From: an uncultured bacterium
Lineage (GTDB): Bacteria > Myxococcota_A > Bradymonadia > UBA7976 > VGTA01
NCBI GenBank assembly: GCA_943788935.1
Contig: CALSSE010000015.1
Coordinates: 310,001 to 374,000, forward strand
DNA: 64,000 bases
Direction of reading: 5' to 3'
Positions 8,986 to 17,758 of this stretch are shown piece by piece (positions within the stretch are counted from its first letter, which is position 1; each line of letters begins with the position of its first letter). The position numbers and the translations under genes were made by a program. The notes beneath the pieces were generated by a model. It ran no database searches, was not told the origin of the DNA, and saw nothing but the letters and a program-made list of their open reading frames with translations.

Positions 8986-10983
8986 TCACTTGATCCTCTT
9001 GACCGGTCTGAAGCCGAGATTCGGATGCCTCTCTATAGATTGGAAAGCGGCCCTAGCGTTAGTTTTTAGTAGATCTTTGGGGCTTCCCCATCCTCCCCCT
9101 CGGCTGATACGCAGTGAATGGGAGCTGGTGCAGCTCGCAGTGATGCAGTTGGCTTCACCATTCTCTCGGTAAAGTGGCAGGGCGAGTATTCGGCTTTTGA
9201 TCCGACCCATATCTAAAACCCACTCCCAGACATTACCAGCCATATCACATAACCCATGTACACTGTGACCAAGAGGTCGAGTACAGACATCCCAAGTACG
9301 TTGATACCCACAGCCCTTTTTCCCTAAATAACTAAAGATAGCCCTCTCACATGTAGGCTCATGATGGCCCCAAGGATAAGGTGAACTTTGACCTCCCTGA
9401 GCAGCATACATCCACTCTGTTTCAGTAGGAAGGTCTCCACCAACCCACCTAGAGAAGGTTCTCGCTTGTTGCCAATCGACACAAACGATAGGCCGTTTAT
9501 CAGACCTAAAGTTGGTGGGGATATCCGTCGATTTAAATCGTCCATGTCGACTGTTAGCGCAGAGATTCCAATGAGCGGGTGTGCATACTTGTTCATCAAC
9601 GCATGTTTGATATTGAGCGACGCTTACTTCATGTTTAGCGATCCAAAAATCATTACTGAAGGTAACCTGATGCCCTCTTTGATCGGCCTGTTCTTCAGGA
9701 GGAGCCCAGAGTGTACCTGAAGGGATTTTAGTCCACTCGATTGGATTCTTACTCATAGCGATGAGCTGACTTGATTGAGCAGTATGAGCGAGAGAGACCA
9801 ACAGTTGTTCAATCGCTAACGTTGACTCTGATCTTTGTAATGTCTTCCTCACTCGTACGATCTTCTGAGACCACCACTGCTTCATCTTGACAGTCCGTTG
9901 CAGAATATCACGGGTTTGTCCCTTTAATCGTCGCATACGATTCCGCTCACCTTTAATAAATGACGACCATCGCTTTAGTGCTCTTTGCAGAAGTTCATAA
10001 TCGGGGGAAGACTCTACTTGAGATGCTTCAGCATCATCAAAGCGCTGCTCTTGATCATAGGTAGAGTCCTGATCTAAAGCTGTGACCCCCATATCATCGC
10101 TGCTCTCTCCCACCGCAGCATTTATGTCGGTGATGAGACCTCTCAATAACAACATGGACTCCCCAGAAGATGGGATGTTAAAGAACCGAATCAGAGGCTG
10201 TCGAGCCGATTTGAGGTCCTTAAGCGCGAGGTGACAGACTCCTAGACTGAGCTGAATGATCGCATACTGTTCGGAAGAGATGAGCTCACCACGTTGATGT
10301 ATCTTTTTGAGATATGTTAAAGATTGGTTAAATAGGTCAATCGTCTCCTTAACCTCAGCGCTATATCGTTTACGCCAACGCTTTAGACGACGAGATAAAC
10401 GAACCATATTCTCCATCGCTAAGGAGTAGCTCGTCTCTATTAGCCCAGTAGAATTACGAATCGGCCCCTCTTTTGACGCGAAGCTGTGACTCCTTAATAT
10501 ATTGAATCGTTTAGATCTTTGGGGCGATGGGCTGAGGAGTGTGTTGAGGAAGATTTTTAGCTGATCATGACTTAATATACCGTCTGCTCTCCCTCGCTTC
10601 TCTCGACGTGAATCAGTGAGTTCAGGTCGTTTAGGGAGGCTTCTCCATAGCTCAGAGACCATTTTTACGATCGGTCGAACCTCTGTTTTTGGGAGTACAC
10701 CATAAGCATCGATAGGTAAGAACCCACCTCTCCATTGCTGATCTAAGCCCTCACGAATCACTCTCTTGACTTGGTCTGCAGCATCACTAGGTGTCTCTAG
10801 TTGATAGATCTGAACAAGCAATTGAGCGAGTTGATAAGCGCTCTGTCTTGGCTTGAGGTCTTTAGCCCAAGTCTTGGAGTTTAAGAGACTTGATAGAGAG
10901 ATGAGAACGATGGTGAGAGAGAATATCAGCCATATACATCGATCATATGAAGAATGTTGCTGTGATGTGGTCTTCTCTTTCAA
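8986..10983 (-). CDS. Exported FGE/SUMF1-like domain protein
   Basis: A 665-residue protein that starts with TTG, since no in-frame ATG lies before the export segment at about residues 16-40 (ending LNSKTWA). Residues 60-410 are helical, charged and unrecognised. Residues 415-665 form a formylglycine-generating-enzyme-like domain: KIPSGTLWAPPEE, WIAKHEVSVAQYQTC, PIVCVDWQQARTFSRW, LPTETEWMYAAQGG, YPWG, GLCDMAGNVWEWV, SRGGGWGS and GFRPVKR. The paired cysteines of true FGE are not in their usual place after RGGGW, so catalysis is doubtful. It probably acts outside the cytoplasm. It is the second of three FGE-like genes in this window and is transcribed toward the kinase-FGE gene. Confidence 0.88.
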   Translation of the reverse strand: MKEKTTSQQHSSYDRCIWLIFSLTIVLISLSSLLNSKTWAKDLKPRQSAYQLAQLLVQIYQLETPSDAADQVKRVIREGLDQQWRGGFLPIDAYGVLPKTEVRPIVKMVSELWRSLPKRPELTDSRREKRGRADGILSHDQLKIFLNTLLSPSPQRSKRFNILRSHSFASKEGPIRNSTGLIETSYSLAMENMVRLSRRLKRWRKRYSAEVKETIDLFNQSLTYLKKIHQRGELISSEQYAIIQLSLGVCHLALKDLKSARQPLIRFFNIPSSGESMLLLRGLITDINAAVGESSDDMGVTALDQDSTYDQEQRFDDAEASQVESSPDYELLQRALKRWSSFIKGERNRMRRLKGQTRDILQRTVKMKQWWSQKIVRVRKTLQRSESTLAIEQLLVSLAHTAQSSQLIAMSKNPIEWTKIPSGTLWAPPEEQADQRGHQVTFSNDFWIAKHEVSVAQYQTCVDEQVCTPAHWNLCANSRHGRFKSTDIPTNFRSDKRPIVCVDWQQARTFSRWVGGDLPTETEWMYAAQGGQSSPYPWGHHEPTCERAIFSYLGKKGCGYQRTWDVCTRPLGHSVHGLCDMAGNVWEWVLDMGRIKSRILALPLYRENGEANCITASCTSSHSLRISRGGGWGSPKDLLKTNARAAFQSIERHPNLGFRPVKRIK

Positions 10984-11010
10984 GTTGCTTATCTTTCGGA
11001 GTGTCTTCGA

Positions 11011-12963
11011 TCAACTCTCATCCCAAATGAGGGGAATAAAGCGTCGATCGATATCATTGGGATGTACACCTGCCATCTGCTCTCTGAGCTCTCTTAAAAT
11101 AGCTAATGGCGCTGTCTTTGTTTGTCCACCACGCTCCGTCCACCACATCATGATCTCTCTCTTGACATGCTCATGGAGCGGAGCATAGAGCGACACACCT
11201 TCTTCTTGATCTTCACTCATCTCACTGGAAGAGACAAAGCAGCGTCGATGTAGACTGAACACCTCATCATCAGTGAGAGGACGCGGTGATGAGTCTTTAT
11301 CTCCTGAAACTACTTGAAGAAAATAAGCGCTGATCAGCAAAGGACCGATGGAGACTCTACCTCTGTAAGCGAGACTCTCTGCGCTATCAGCTTTAATGAC
11401 CTCACCTAATATGGCGGAGTATAAAGGACGAGCGACTTGGACTAAATCCTCAATGATCAGGGCGCCTTCACTCGCGACTTTACAGTCGGAGAGAGATCTT
11501 AGAGGAGTGACAACTCCTGACTCACCTCTCCCCTCCGGGTGATCACCCAACAGCCCGTCAGCCCAAGTCTTTAGATGAGGTAATCCCTCTAAAGCGCCCA
11601 CAGGATCATCGCCTCGTCGAAGAGCTCTCTCTACTCGCCACACAGGTCTCGCTGCATTAATCATCTGCTCATAACCGAGCCTAAAGAGGTGATTGAGGTG
11701 ATGCTTGGCTAAAGTGTCAGCGTCGATATTAGGACGAGCCTCTGCGCCATTAAGGATCTCTAAGGCAATCGTTAATCCCGCTTGCAGTCGCTGAAGAGTT
11801 TGGCCTTGGAGAGCACGATCCCAGAGTGGTATTCGGTCCGCAGAGAGAGTCATATTAGCGACATAGCCGAGCTGTTCAGCGACGATGAGCGCATCGTCCC
11901 AAGAGAGGGCCGCGAATGCTCGATCTAAGCGGAGGTCGGTAGCGACGATCTTCGCTAACCAAGTCTTCGCTGGAGGGCGCTGCTCATCGATACGTTCAGG
12001 TGGAAGAGTCCGTCTCCAATCATGAGGAGGAGGCGTATAAATCTCACGGGCTTCATAGTAGTCTATAAAACCTAGGTCTGACATTCTCGCCGCTCTCCAC
12101 CGGTAAGCGTCTTCGTTTAATTGGGTAGAGAGGGCGGCGGTAGACGCTAGTAATAAATGAATACAGAGCTCGGGTCGCTCTTGCATAAGCATATCGATGA
12201 AGATTCTAGCCGGGAGGTCTTTCGCGCCCCCCTCAAGAGGTGCTGCTTGTGCTTTAACCCGACCACCCATCGGGTCATTAGGGTCCATGGCAGCGGTGAG
12301 CTCCCTCTCTGAGTCTTGTCCTAGATCAGAGACCTCTAGGTCTATGAGGTGATCTACACTTCTAGGGAAGACGACACATAGTCGACGATCAGGGGTCAGA
12401 AAGTGCTCTGCATCAGGTGGATCAAAGTCATCCGGATCTTCGATGACAAAAGCATAGGCATTGGTTTTGATAACCCATGCCAGCAGAGAATCATCTAGGT
12501 CTAATACTCGCTTATAGAGCACATCTTTGCCTGCTCTCAGGAGAGCGAAGAGCCAAGCGTCTAGACGCTTAGGGAGTAAGTCGCTGCGATCCCATACTTC
12601 AATATCGAGGAGTACTCGTACCTGCTCACCACTCGCCAAAGCGAGCACCGATTCAGCGTCCTCAAGTCCAACTTCATAGAGGTACCGATGAAGGTCCTCA
12701 ACCGGCAGGGTTTGGATACACGCTGCAGCATTGATAGGCTCGGTGAGAGCGTCGAGTAGTTTAACTCCAGAGAGGTAGTCAAGCTCGCTTCTCCACTGCT
12801 CAAAACCGGTAGGTAGTAAGCGTTGATCTAGACCTTGAAGAGGGCTGAGAGAGCTAGGGCCTGTACCCGCTCCAAGGATGAGACTCCCTGACTCTTGCGG
12901 AGAGGAGGAAGTGAGGTCTCTTTTTCGGGTGCGGATCAACTCGCGGCTCAAGTCATCGCTCAA
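11011..12963 (-). CDS. DUF6178 family protein
   Basis: About 650 residues, probably cytoplasmic and largely helical. Segments near the N-terminus such as LPVEDLHRYLYEVGLEDAESV and LASGEQVRVLLDIEVWDRSD fit my recollection of the DUF6178 family of deltaproteobacterial proteins, whose function is unknown. An ATG at 12993 opens the frame but would overlap the upstream SEC-C gene by 34 bp. A TTG at 12963 is preceded by AGGAG seven bases upstream and overlaps the SEC-C stop codon as TTGA, so I prefer it and infer translational coupling. The two genes are very likely one operon. Confidence 0.75.
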   Translation of the reverse strand: MSDDLSRELIRTRKRDLTSSSPQESGSLILGAGTGPSSLSPLQGLDQRLLPTGFEQWRSELDYLSGVKLLDALTEPINAAACIQTLPVEDLHRYLYEVGLEDAESVLALASGEQVRVLLDIEVWDRSDLLPKRLDAWLFALLRAGKDVLYKRVLDLDDSLLAWVIKTNAYAFVIEDPDDFDPPDAEHFLTPDRRLCVVFPRSVDHLIDLEVSDLGQDSERELTAAMDPNDPMGGRVKAQAAPLEGGAKDLPARIFIDMLMQERPELCIHLLLASTAALSTQLNEDAYRWRAARMSDLGFIDYYEAREIYTPPPHDWRRTLPPERIDEQRPPAKTWLAKIVATDLRLDRAFAALSWDDALIVAEQLGYVANMTLSADRIPLWDRALQGQTLQRLQAGLTIALEILNGAEARPNIDADTLAKHHLNHLFRLGYEQMINAARPVWRVERALRRGDDPVGALEGLPHLKTWADGLLGDHPEGRGESGVVTPLRSLSDCKVASEGALIIEDLVQVARPLYSAILGEVIKADSAESLAYRGRVSIGPLLISAYFLQVVSGDKDSSPRPLTDDEVFSLHRRCFVSSSEMSEDQEEGVSLYAPLHEHVKREIMMWWTERGGQTKTAPLAILRELREQMAGVHPNDIDRRFIPLIWDES

Positions 12964-13787
12964 AGAGTTATCTCCTCTACCTGAGAAACCCATTGGCTTT
13001 GTTCACGGCAAGTCTCTAAGAGCCACTCTGAGTGTTCATGTAGCCAAGAGAGGGTAGGAGACTCGTCCTCAGAGCGCTCCAAGACTTTGCCTTTGAGAGC
13101 TTTTCTCCGCTTAAAAGGGATCTTCTCCCATCCTTCCAAGAGATAAGCTCGTCGACCAAAGATTATTAATCGGCCATATATCCATTCCATAGGCTCTAAA
13201 TGAGCGGCGTCATCAGCCTGATTGATCTGATAGACTTTTCCACTAAAGCAACCTTGGACCTTAAAGCCGCTACCTCTGAGAACTTCAAGAATTACGAAAG
13301 GCTCAAATATACTCTGTGAGAGGCTAAGTTTTATTTGTGATGAGAGCTTACGGTCTCGACGGTTACTCGTGGGTAGATCAACACCACGGAGCGCAGGAGT
13401 GATACTCGATAGATCTTTGAGATCTCCCCCTTCGGTCATGTTATGGGCGCCCTCGAGTGAGGCAGCATCAAGCTCCATCTCAGAGTCGACACCGAGTACT
13501 TGTTCCTCCAACTCTATTGGCTCATGATCCTCTCGCGTCTCTTGAGGGAGAGCCTCTTCTGTCGCACACAACCAATTGAGCTGAGCGAGCCGGTCAGAAC
13601 TGTCGAGCTCTGGTTTATGTTCGATCATAGCTATCTCTAGTGTACGAGCAACGATCTGCTTCACCCAGAGAGGGCCGATTTTAGCGACTTCGCTTAGGGC
13701 AGTAGCCTTGGCGTTGAGGCCATGACATTTCTTATATTTTTTACCGCTACCACATGGACAGGGGTCATTTCGTCCGACCTTACTCAT
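12960..13787 (-). CDS. SEC-C motif protein
   Basis: A 275-residue soluble protein whose first 23 residues form a canonical SEC-C zinc-binding motif: GRNDPCPCGSGKKYKKCHG, with C10, C12, C21 and H22 as ligands. The motif is found at the SecA C-terminus and in many small proteins, where it binds zinc and often a partner protein. The remaining 250 residues, with an acidic middle and basic C-terminal part, match nothing I recognise. It lies first in a two-gene unit with the DUF6178 gene, whose start overlaps this stop codon. Confidence 0.85.
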   Translation of the reverse strand: MSKVGRNDPCPCGSGKKYKKCHGLNAKATALSEVAKIGPLWVKQIVARTLEIAMIEHKPELDSSDRLAQLNWLCATEEALPQETREDHEPIELEEQVLGVDSEMELDAASLEGAHNMTEGGDLKDLSSITPALRGVDLPTSNRRDRKLSSQIKLSLSQSIFEPFVILEVLRGSGFKVQGCFSGKVYQINQADDAAHLEPMEWIYGRLIIFGRRAYLLEGWEKIPFKRRKALKGKVLERSEDESPTLSWLHEHSEWLLETCREQSQWVSQVEEITL

Positions 13788-13847
13788 GAGATGTATACTC
13801 CACTAGAGGTTGACACTAAAAGATGAAAGGATTGAGAAGAGCGGTCG

Positions 13848-14720
13848 CTAAAACTGGTAGCCGATCGCAGCTCCCCCATAGAGCCCCTGTTGTTGCCAAC
13901 GAACCTCTAAAGAGAGAGGGAGGAGGGGGATGATATCGACCGATCCACTGAGAGCGATAAGAGGTTGCCACTCCATTTCTGAGCTGAGTTTTAGTACCTC
14001 GAGTTGATTGACACCGTCTTCAGTGATCCGTCGCTGTCTTTGATCTATAAAATAAGCGCTCATCCCCAAAGACATACCTATAAAACCTTGGCGCTCATTT
14101 AGGGAATCCTTCGTCGTCTTGACCGATGAGTCAATTGAACGATCGTTTCTTTCTAAAGAGAAGGGATAGGAGATGAGGAAGACAGGCTGCATACCGACAG
14201 CAGAATAAGCATTCTCTTCATCGTCGGCGATGAGCATAGTCGCGGAGAGCCTAAAAGCTAAGTCGACGAGCCCTGTATCAGCTTGGCTGAGCCACTCTTG
14301 GTTCAGTCCTGCTTCCACGCCCCATCCCCATAAGCCTTGGCGTTCGCAACTGCCGGTTCGGAGGTGAACAGATCGATCTCCAGGTAGTCCGAGGCGTCCT
14401 TCTAGATGGGCGCCGAGTCCTTCGCTCCCTCCATGAAGACTTAAGCGAGCGAGGCCATCTCCTTGAGCAGAGACTTGCGCGCTATCATAGGATAAAAAAC
14501 ATGATGCTTCCGCCTCAGTCATGAGCGTTATCGACAAGACGATGAAGAGTGAGCAGACAACTTGAATGAGCTGAAGAGCTGAGAGGGTTGAGAATGAACG
14601 CTTAATGTTGTCATATACAGATCCAGGATCAGAGCATTGGACAACTTGTCGATCACTGCAAGCGACCGCTCTGTTCGCTTTGCGCTTCATGAGCTGATCT
14701 ATGGTTGACTCTGGTCTCAT
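13848..14720 (-). CDS. Putative secreted beta-barrel protein
   Basis: A 290-residue protein of no recognised family. The ATG at 14720 has AAGGGG seven bases upstream. That gives an unusually long polar N-terminus before the hydrophobic export segment at about 52-68 (IQVVCSLFIVLSITLMTEA), so a later start such as M11 is possible. The mature part alternates polar and hydrophobic residues and ends in YQF. A terminal aromatic residue is typical of outer-membrane beta-barrels folded by BAM. The assignment to the outer membrane is inferred. Confidence 0.65.
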   Translation of the reverse strand: MRPESTIDQLMKRKANRAVACSDRQVVQCSDPGSVYDNIKRSFSTLSALQLIQVVCSLFIVLSITLMTEAEASCFLSYDSAQVSAQGDGLARLSLHGGSEGLGAHLEGRLGLPGDRSVHLRTGSCERQGLWGWGVEAGLNQEWLSQADTGLVDLAFRLSATMLIADDEENAYSAVGMQPVFLISYPFSLERNDRSIDSSVKTTKDSLNERQGFIGMSLGMSAYFIDQRQRRITEDGVNQLEVLKLSSEMEWQPLIALSGSVDIIPLLPLSLEVRWQQQGLYGGAAIGYQF

Positions 14721-14844
14721 GGTCTCACCCCTTGGCGGTCTTCTCTATCAATATCATCGCGACTGATCGATTAAATAGCATGGTATTACTTGTTAATTTT
14801 CACCTCTATTGTCAAGATTTATCAGAGGTCGGTAGAGGAGAGTC

Positions 14845-17397
14845 ATGGTGGTAGAAGAAGCTCAGCGCTCGTTATGTAAATCGATAAGATGTATGTGGGA
14901 TCTAGCGAGAGAACGTCGTCATAGGTTATGTATTCTGATCGAGGGTGATCAAAGAGAGTCGATCGCGCTGCGCTTGTTTGGTCGAGAGGGATGGCTTACG
15001 CAAGAGCTACCGAGAGGAGAAGTCCTCATCTTGAGCGACCAACAGGGAGCGAGCTCTCTGAATGAGCTATGGCCTCAAAGAGAGCATTGTAGACTAAGTT
15101 GGTCACACGCCCGAGCGAGATTAGGAGGCAGTGAAGCCGCTCTTGTTATTGATTTAAGTGAAGGGTGTGACCCTGATGCGCTAGGGGCAAGTTTGGCGGT
15201 GATTAGAGGAGGAGGTCTCATCTTGTTTTTATCACCGGACCTGCCTCCAGAGCGCGGAGCTTTAAAAGACAAACTCGCGGTATGGCCAAATAATGCATCG
15301 GCGGTATCCCATCATCTATGGAGTCGTCTCTGGTCCACTTTAAGAGCCCCACAGATGTTAACTCAACTCTCTGATAACATTTGGGTGTCATCTACACCCT
15401 TAGAGACGACAATAAATAGTGACTTGACGCTCCAAGTCCAAACGATGACTGGTCGAAGATCATCGAACGAAGAGATGAGGAGGCCGCTCTCTGACTCACT
15501 TGAGCAGTTGATTAACCAAGTCACGATCACTGAAGAGCAGAGAGCGGCGATTAGGGTTATGATCAATTCGCATTATAGAGAGGCCTTTACGGCGGTATCT
15601 CTGAGCGCGAGTAGAGGTCGAGGGAAGTCAAGTGTAATGGGGATCGCGGCGGCTTGTTATCTCTTGAGCGGTGAGCGTGAGGTCATGGTGACTGCCCCCT
15701 CTGAATATGCCTGTGAAGCGATTTTTGCTCGAGCGAGAGAGTGTCTCAACTATGCTAACATAGCCATCTTCTCAATGTCTAACGCAGAGAGAGTGGGGGA
15801 GAGTGGAAGCGAGGGGGAGAGTGGGGGAGAAGAGATTCGGTCATCGTTAGGTATTATTCGTTTCATTACACCGCGAGAGCTCTGGAGGGGGAGCGTTCAT
15901 CCTCATCTTCTTTTAGTGGACGAGGCGGCCGCTTTACCCGTTCCGTTTTTAGAGCGCTTGCTTCGTCATAAGCCTTCATTAGTCTTCGCGACGACCACAC
16001 ATGGATATGAGGGGAGCGGGAGAGGTTTTTCGCTTCGTTTTCGTCCTATCCTACAGAAGAGGTTACGTAAGCTCTATGAACCAAAGCTCACTGAGCCGCT
16101 TCGATGGGGTCAGGGTGATCCGGTGGAGCGGTGGTCTTCAGAGGCTCTGTTGTTGGAGACAAAGTTGCCGCGACGGGTGAGGTATCAAGGCGGAAAACAT
16201 GAGTTCCGTTATGAGCGCTACACAGCAGCGATGATCGCTCAGTATCCAGAGCGATACACCCAAGTGTTTGCTCTCTTAGTTAATGCACATTATCGTACGC
16301 GACCTAGCGATCTGTGGAGACTTCTAGATGCTCCTAATCTCTCTGTTCATATTTTGATTAAGCCGGCGAAGTCTAAAGATCAACATCACTCGACTCAGGC
16401 AGAAGATGGTCTTCAAGGTTCCACTCTTCAGTCCACGGGTCAAGTGCTCGCGGCAGCTATCGTCTCTAGCGAAGGAGAGCTGACTTCAGCGCTGGCAGCG
16501 GAGCTCTATGAGGGGAGACAGAGACCGAGAGGACAACTCTTCGCTGCTAACTTAGCCGTTCATCTCAATAGTGAAGTTGGAGCGACTCTGAAGCTAGCGA
16601 GGGTCATTCGAATCGCGACTCTCCCTTTGATCCAAGGGCGTGGACTTGGGCAACAACTATTGCTTGAGATCAAGCGTGATGCTCAACAACGGGGCGTTGA
16701 TATATTAGGCTCTAGTTTTGGTGCGACTCATCCATTGGTGAGGTTTTGGTTAAGAGCTGACTTTATCCCCTTGAGAGTGAGCGTTCGCCAGAGTCACGTG
16801 AGCGGTGAACGTTCATTGCTTGTGGTCTACCCGATCTCTGATTATGGTCATCAGATGACGATGGAGTTGATCCCTGAGCTCACGCTAGATTTAGAAGACC
16901 AGCTGAGGGGAGCGGCGAACGATATTAGTCCGGAGCTCACCTTCATTCTTTTGGGCGCGCTCGCGACTAGAGTTGATAACGATCAAGGCTCTCTTGAACT
17001 TGAGTTAAGTGATCAGCAATGGCGGTCGCTCGGGGCGATCGCTTTCTCGGGGCGGGCCTTTGAACTCGCAGCTCGACCTGCGCGTCAACTAGCGCTCCAT
17101 TGGTTGAGGAATGAACAGCGTCTTCTCTTCAGTCGGGCTCCGCTCACTCCTCTCGGTCGCCTCCTCATAATGAAGGTAATCCAAGGTCGAGGTTGGATGG
17201 AGGTGACCTCGAGACTTGAGCTAGGGTCAACGTCAGAGTCGATGAAAGGTCTCAGCGCATCTTTACGTCTTTTATACACCCAACTCGCTCCAACATGGGC
17301 CTTAGAATGGGTGAGACGGTTTCCTCAATATCATCGCCCAGCGACGCTTTCTCATGTGCTAATGCCTCTCAGGTTGACGAGGGATATCGATACATAG
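14845..17397 (+). CDS. tmcA: tRNA(Met) cytidine acetyltransferase TmcA
   Basis: TmcA uses ATP and acetyl-CoA to make N4-acetylcytidine at the wobble position of elongator tRNA-Met. The family order is visible: an N-terminal domain (about 25-190), a RecD-like helicase with Walker A ASRGRGKSS (255-263) and Walker B LLLVDEAAALP (355-365), the THGYEGSGRGF signature near 386, and DPVERW near 425. A GNAT acetyltransferase follows with RIATLPLIQGRGLGQQLL at about 590 and GSSFGATHPLVRFWLRADF after it. At 850 residues it is longer than E. coli TmcA (671), partly through a Gly/Glu/Ser-rich insert near 315-330 and an extended C-terminus. It opens a rightward run of genes and is divergent from the beta-barrel gene. 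Confidence 0.93.
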   Translation: MVVEEAQRSLCKSIRCMWDLARERRHRLCILIEGDQRESIALRLFGREGWLTQELPRGEVLILSDQQGASSLNELWPQREHCRLSWSHARARLGGSEAALVIDLSEGCDPDALGASLAVIRGGGLILFLSPDLPPERGALKDKLAVWPNNASAVSHHLWSRLWSTLRAPQMLTQLSDNIWVSSTPLETTINSDLTLQVQTMTGRRSSNEEMRRPLSDSLEQLINQVTITEEQRAAIRVMINSHYREAFTAVSLSASRGRGKSSVMGIAAACYLLSGEREVMVTAPSEYACEAIFARARECLNYANIAIFSMSNAERVGESGSEGESGGEEIRSSLGIIRFITPRELWRGSVHPHLLLVDEAAALPVPFLERLLRHKPSLVFATTTHGYEGSGRGFSLRFRPILQKRLRKLYEPKLTEPLRWGQGDPVERWSSEALLLETKLPRRVRYQGGKHEFRYERYTAAMIAQYPERYTQVFALLVNAHYRTRPSDLWRLLDAPNLSVHILIKPAKSKDQHHSTQAEDGLQGSTLQSTGQVLAAAIVSSEGELTSALAAELYEGRQRPRGQLFAANLAVHLNSEVGATLKLARVIRIATLPLIQGRGLGQQLLLEIKRDAQQRGVDILGSSFGATHPLVRFWLRADFIPLRVSVRQSHVSGERSLLVVYPISDYGHQMTMELIPELTLDLEDQLRGAANDISPELTFILLGALATRVDNDQGSLELELSDQQWRSLGAIAFSGRAFELAARPARQLALHWLRNEQRLLFSRAPLTPLGRLLIMKVIQGRGWMEVTSRLELGSTSESMKGLSASLRLLYTQLAPTWALEWVRRFPQYHRPATLSHVLMPLRLTRDIDT

Positions 17398-17485
17398 TCT
17401 ACAAGAAGGTTAGCCTACCGCAGAGAAGCATGATATATCGCTTTGTAGACTAGTATTGATCGATCCCGCTTCGAGGAGAACAGCT

Positions 17486-17758
17486 TTGAACTCAAGCCCT
17501 CCGCCACCCAAGCAGAGACCACCCAAGCAGAGACCACCCAAGGTGGGGGGCTTGTTCTCCCAGTTCCTTGAGCTTTTTGGGATGACTCCCTCAACGCAGA
17601 GTGAATATCTGAACAGCCAAGCGACAGAGTCTAGCGCTGATGTGCCGACTATTATATGGCGTTGTCAATCCTGTCATAACCCCGCTCAATGGCGAGCTAA
17701 AGAGGAGAGATGGGTATGCCGACATCACCCACACGCCAAGGTGATAGATCAGCTTTGA
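17486..17758 (+). CDS. Small zinc-ribbon-like protein
   Basis: About 90 residues. I choose the TTG at 17486 because GAGGAG lies seven bases upstream; an earlier in-frame TTG at 17456 lacks such a site. The N-terminus holds a duplicated PPKQR motif encoded by a 15-bp tandem repeat. The C-terminus has CQSC followed 15 residues later by VCRHH, which could bind zinc. The 3' end overlaps the next gene by about 43 bp in another frame, so the two are likely co-translated. Function is unknown; a partner or accessory role to the radical-SAM enzyme is only suggested by position. Confidence 0.6.
   Translation: MNSSPPPPKQRPPKQRPPKVGGLFSQFLELFGMTPSTQSEYLNSQATESSADVPTIIWRCQSCHNPAQWRAKEERWVCRHHPHAKVIDQL
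17504..17542. repeat. 15-bp in-frame tandem repeat
   Basis: CCACCCAAGCAGAGA occurs at 17504 and 17519, with a partial third copy from 17534. It encodes PPKQR repeats in the small zinc-ribbon protein. Confidence 0.88.

Noticed and set aside
14845..17397. Annotation as a RecD-like helicase
   Set aside because: The GNAT domain and the GSSFGATHPLVRFWLRADF motif identify TmcA.
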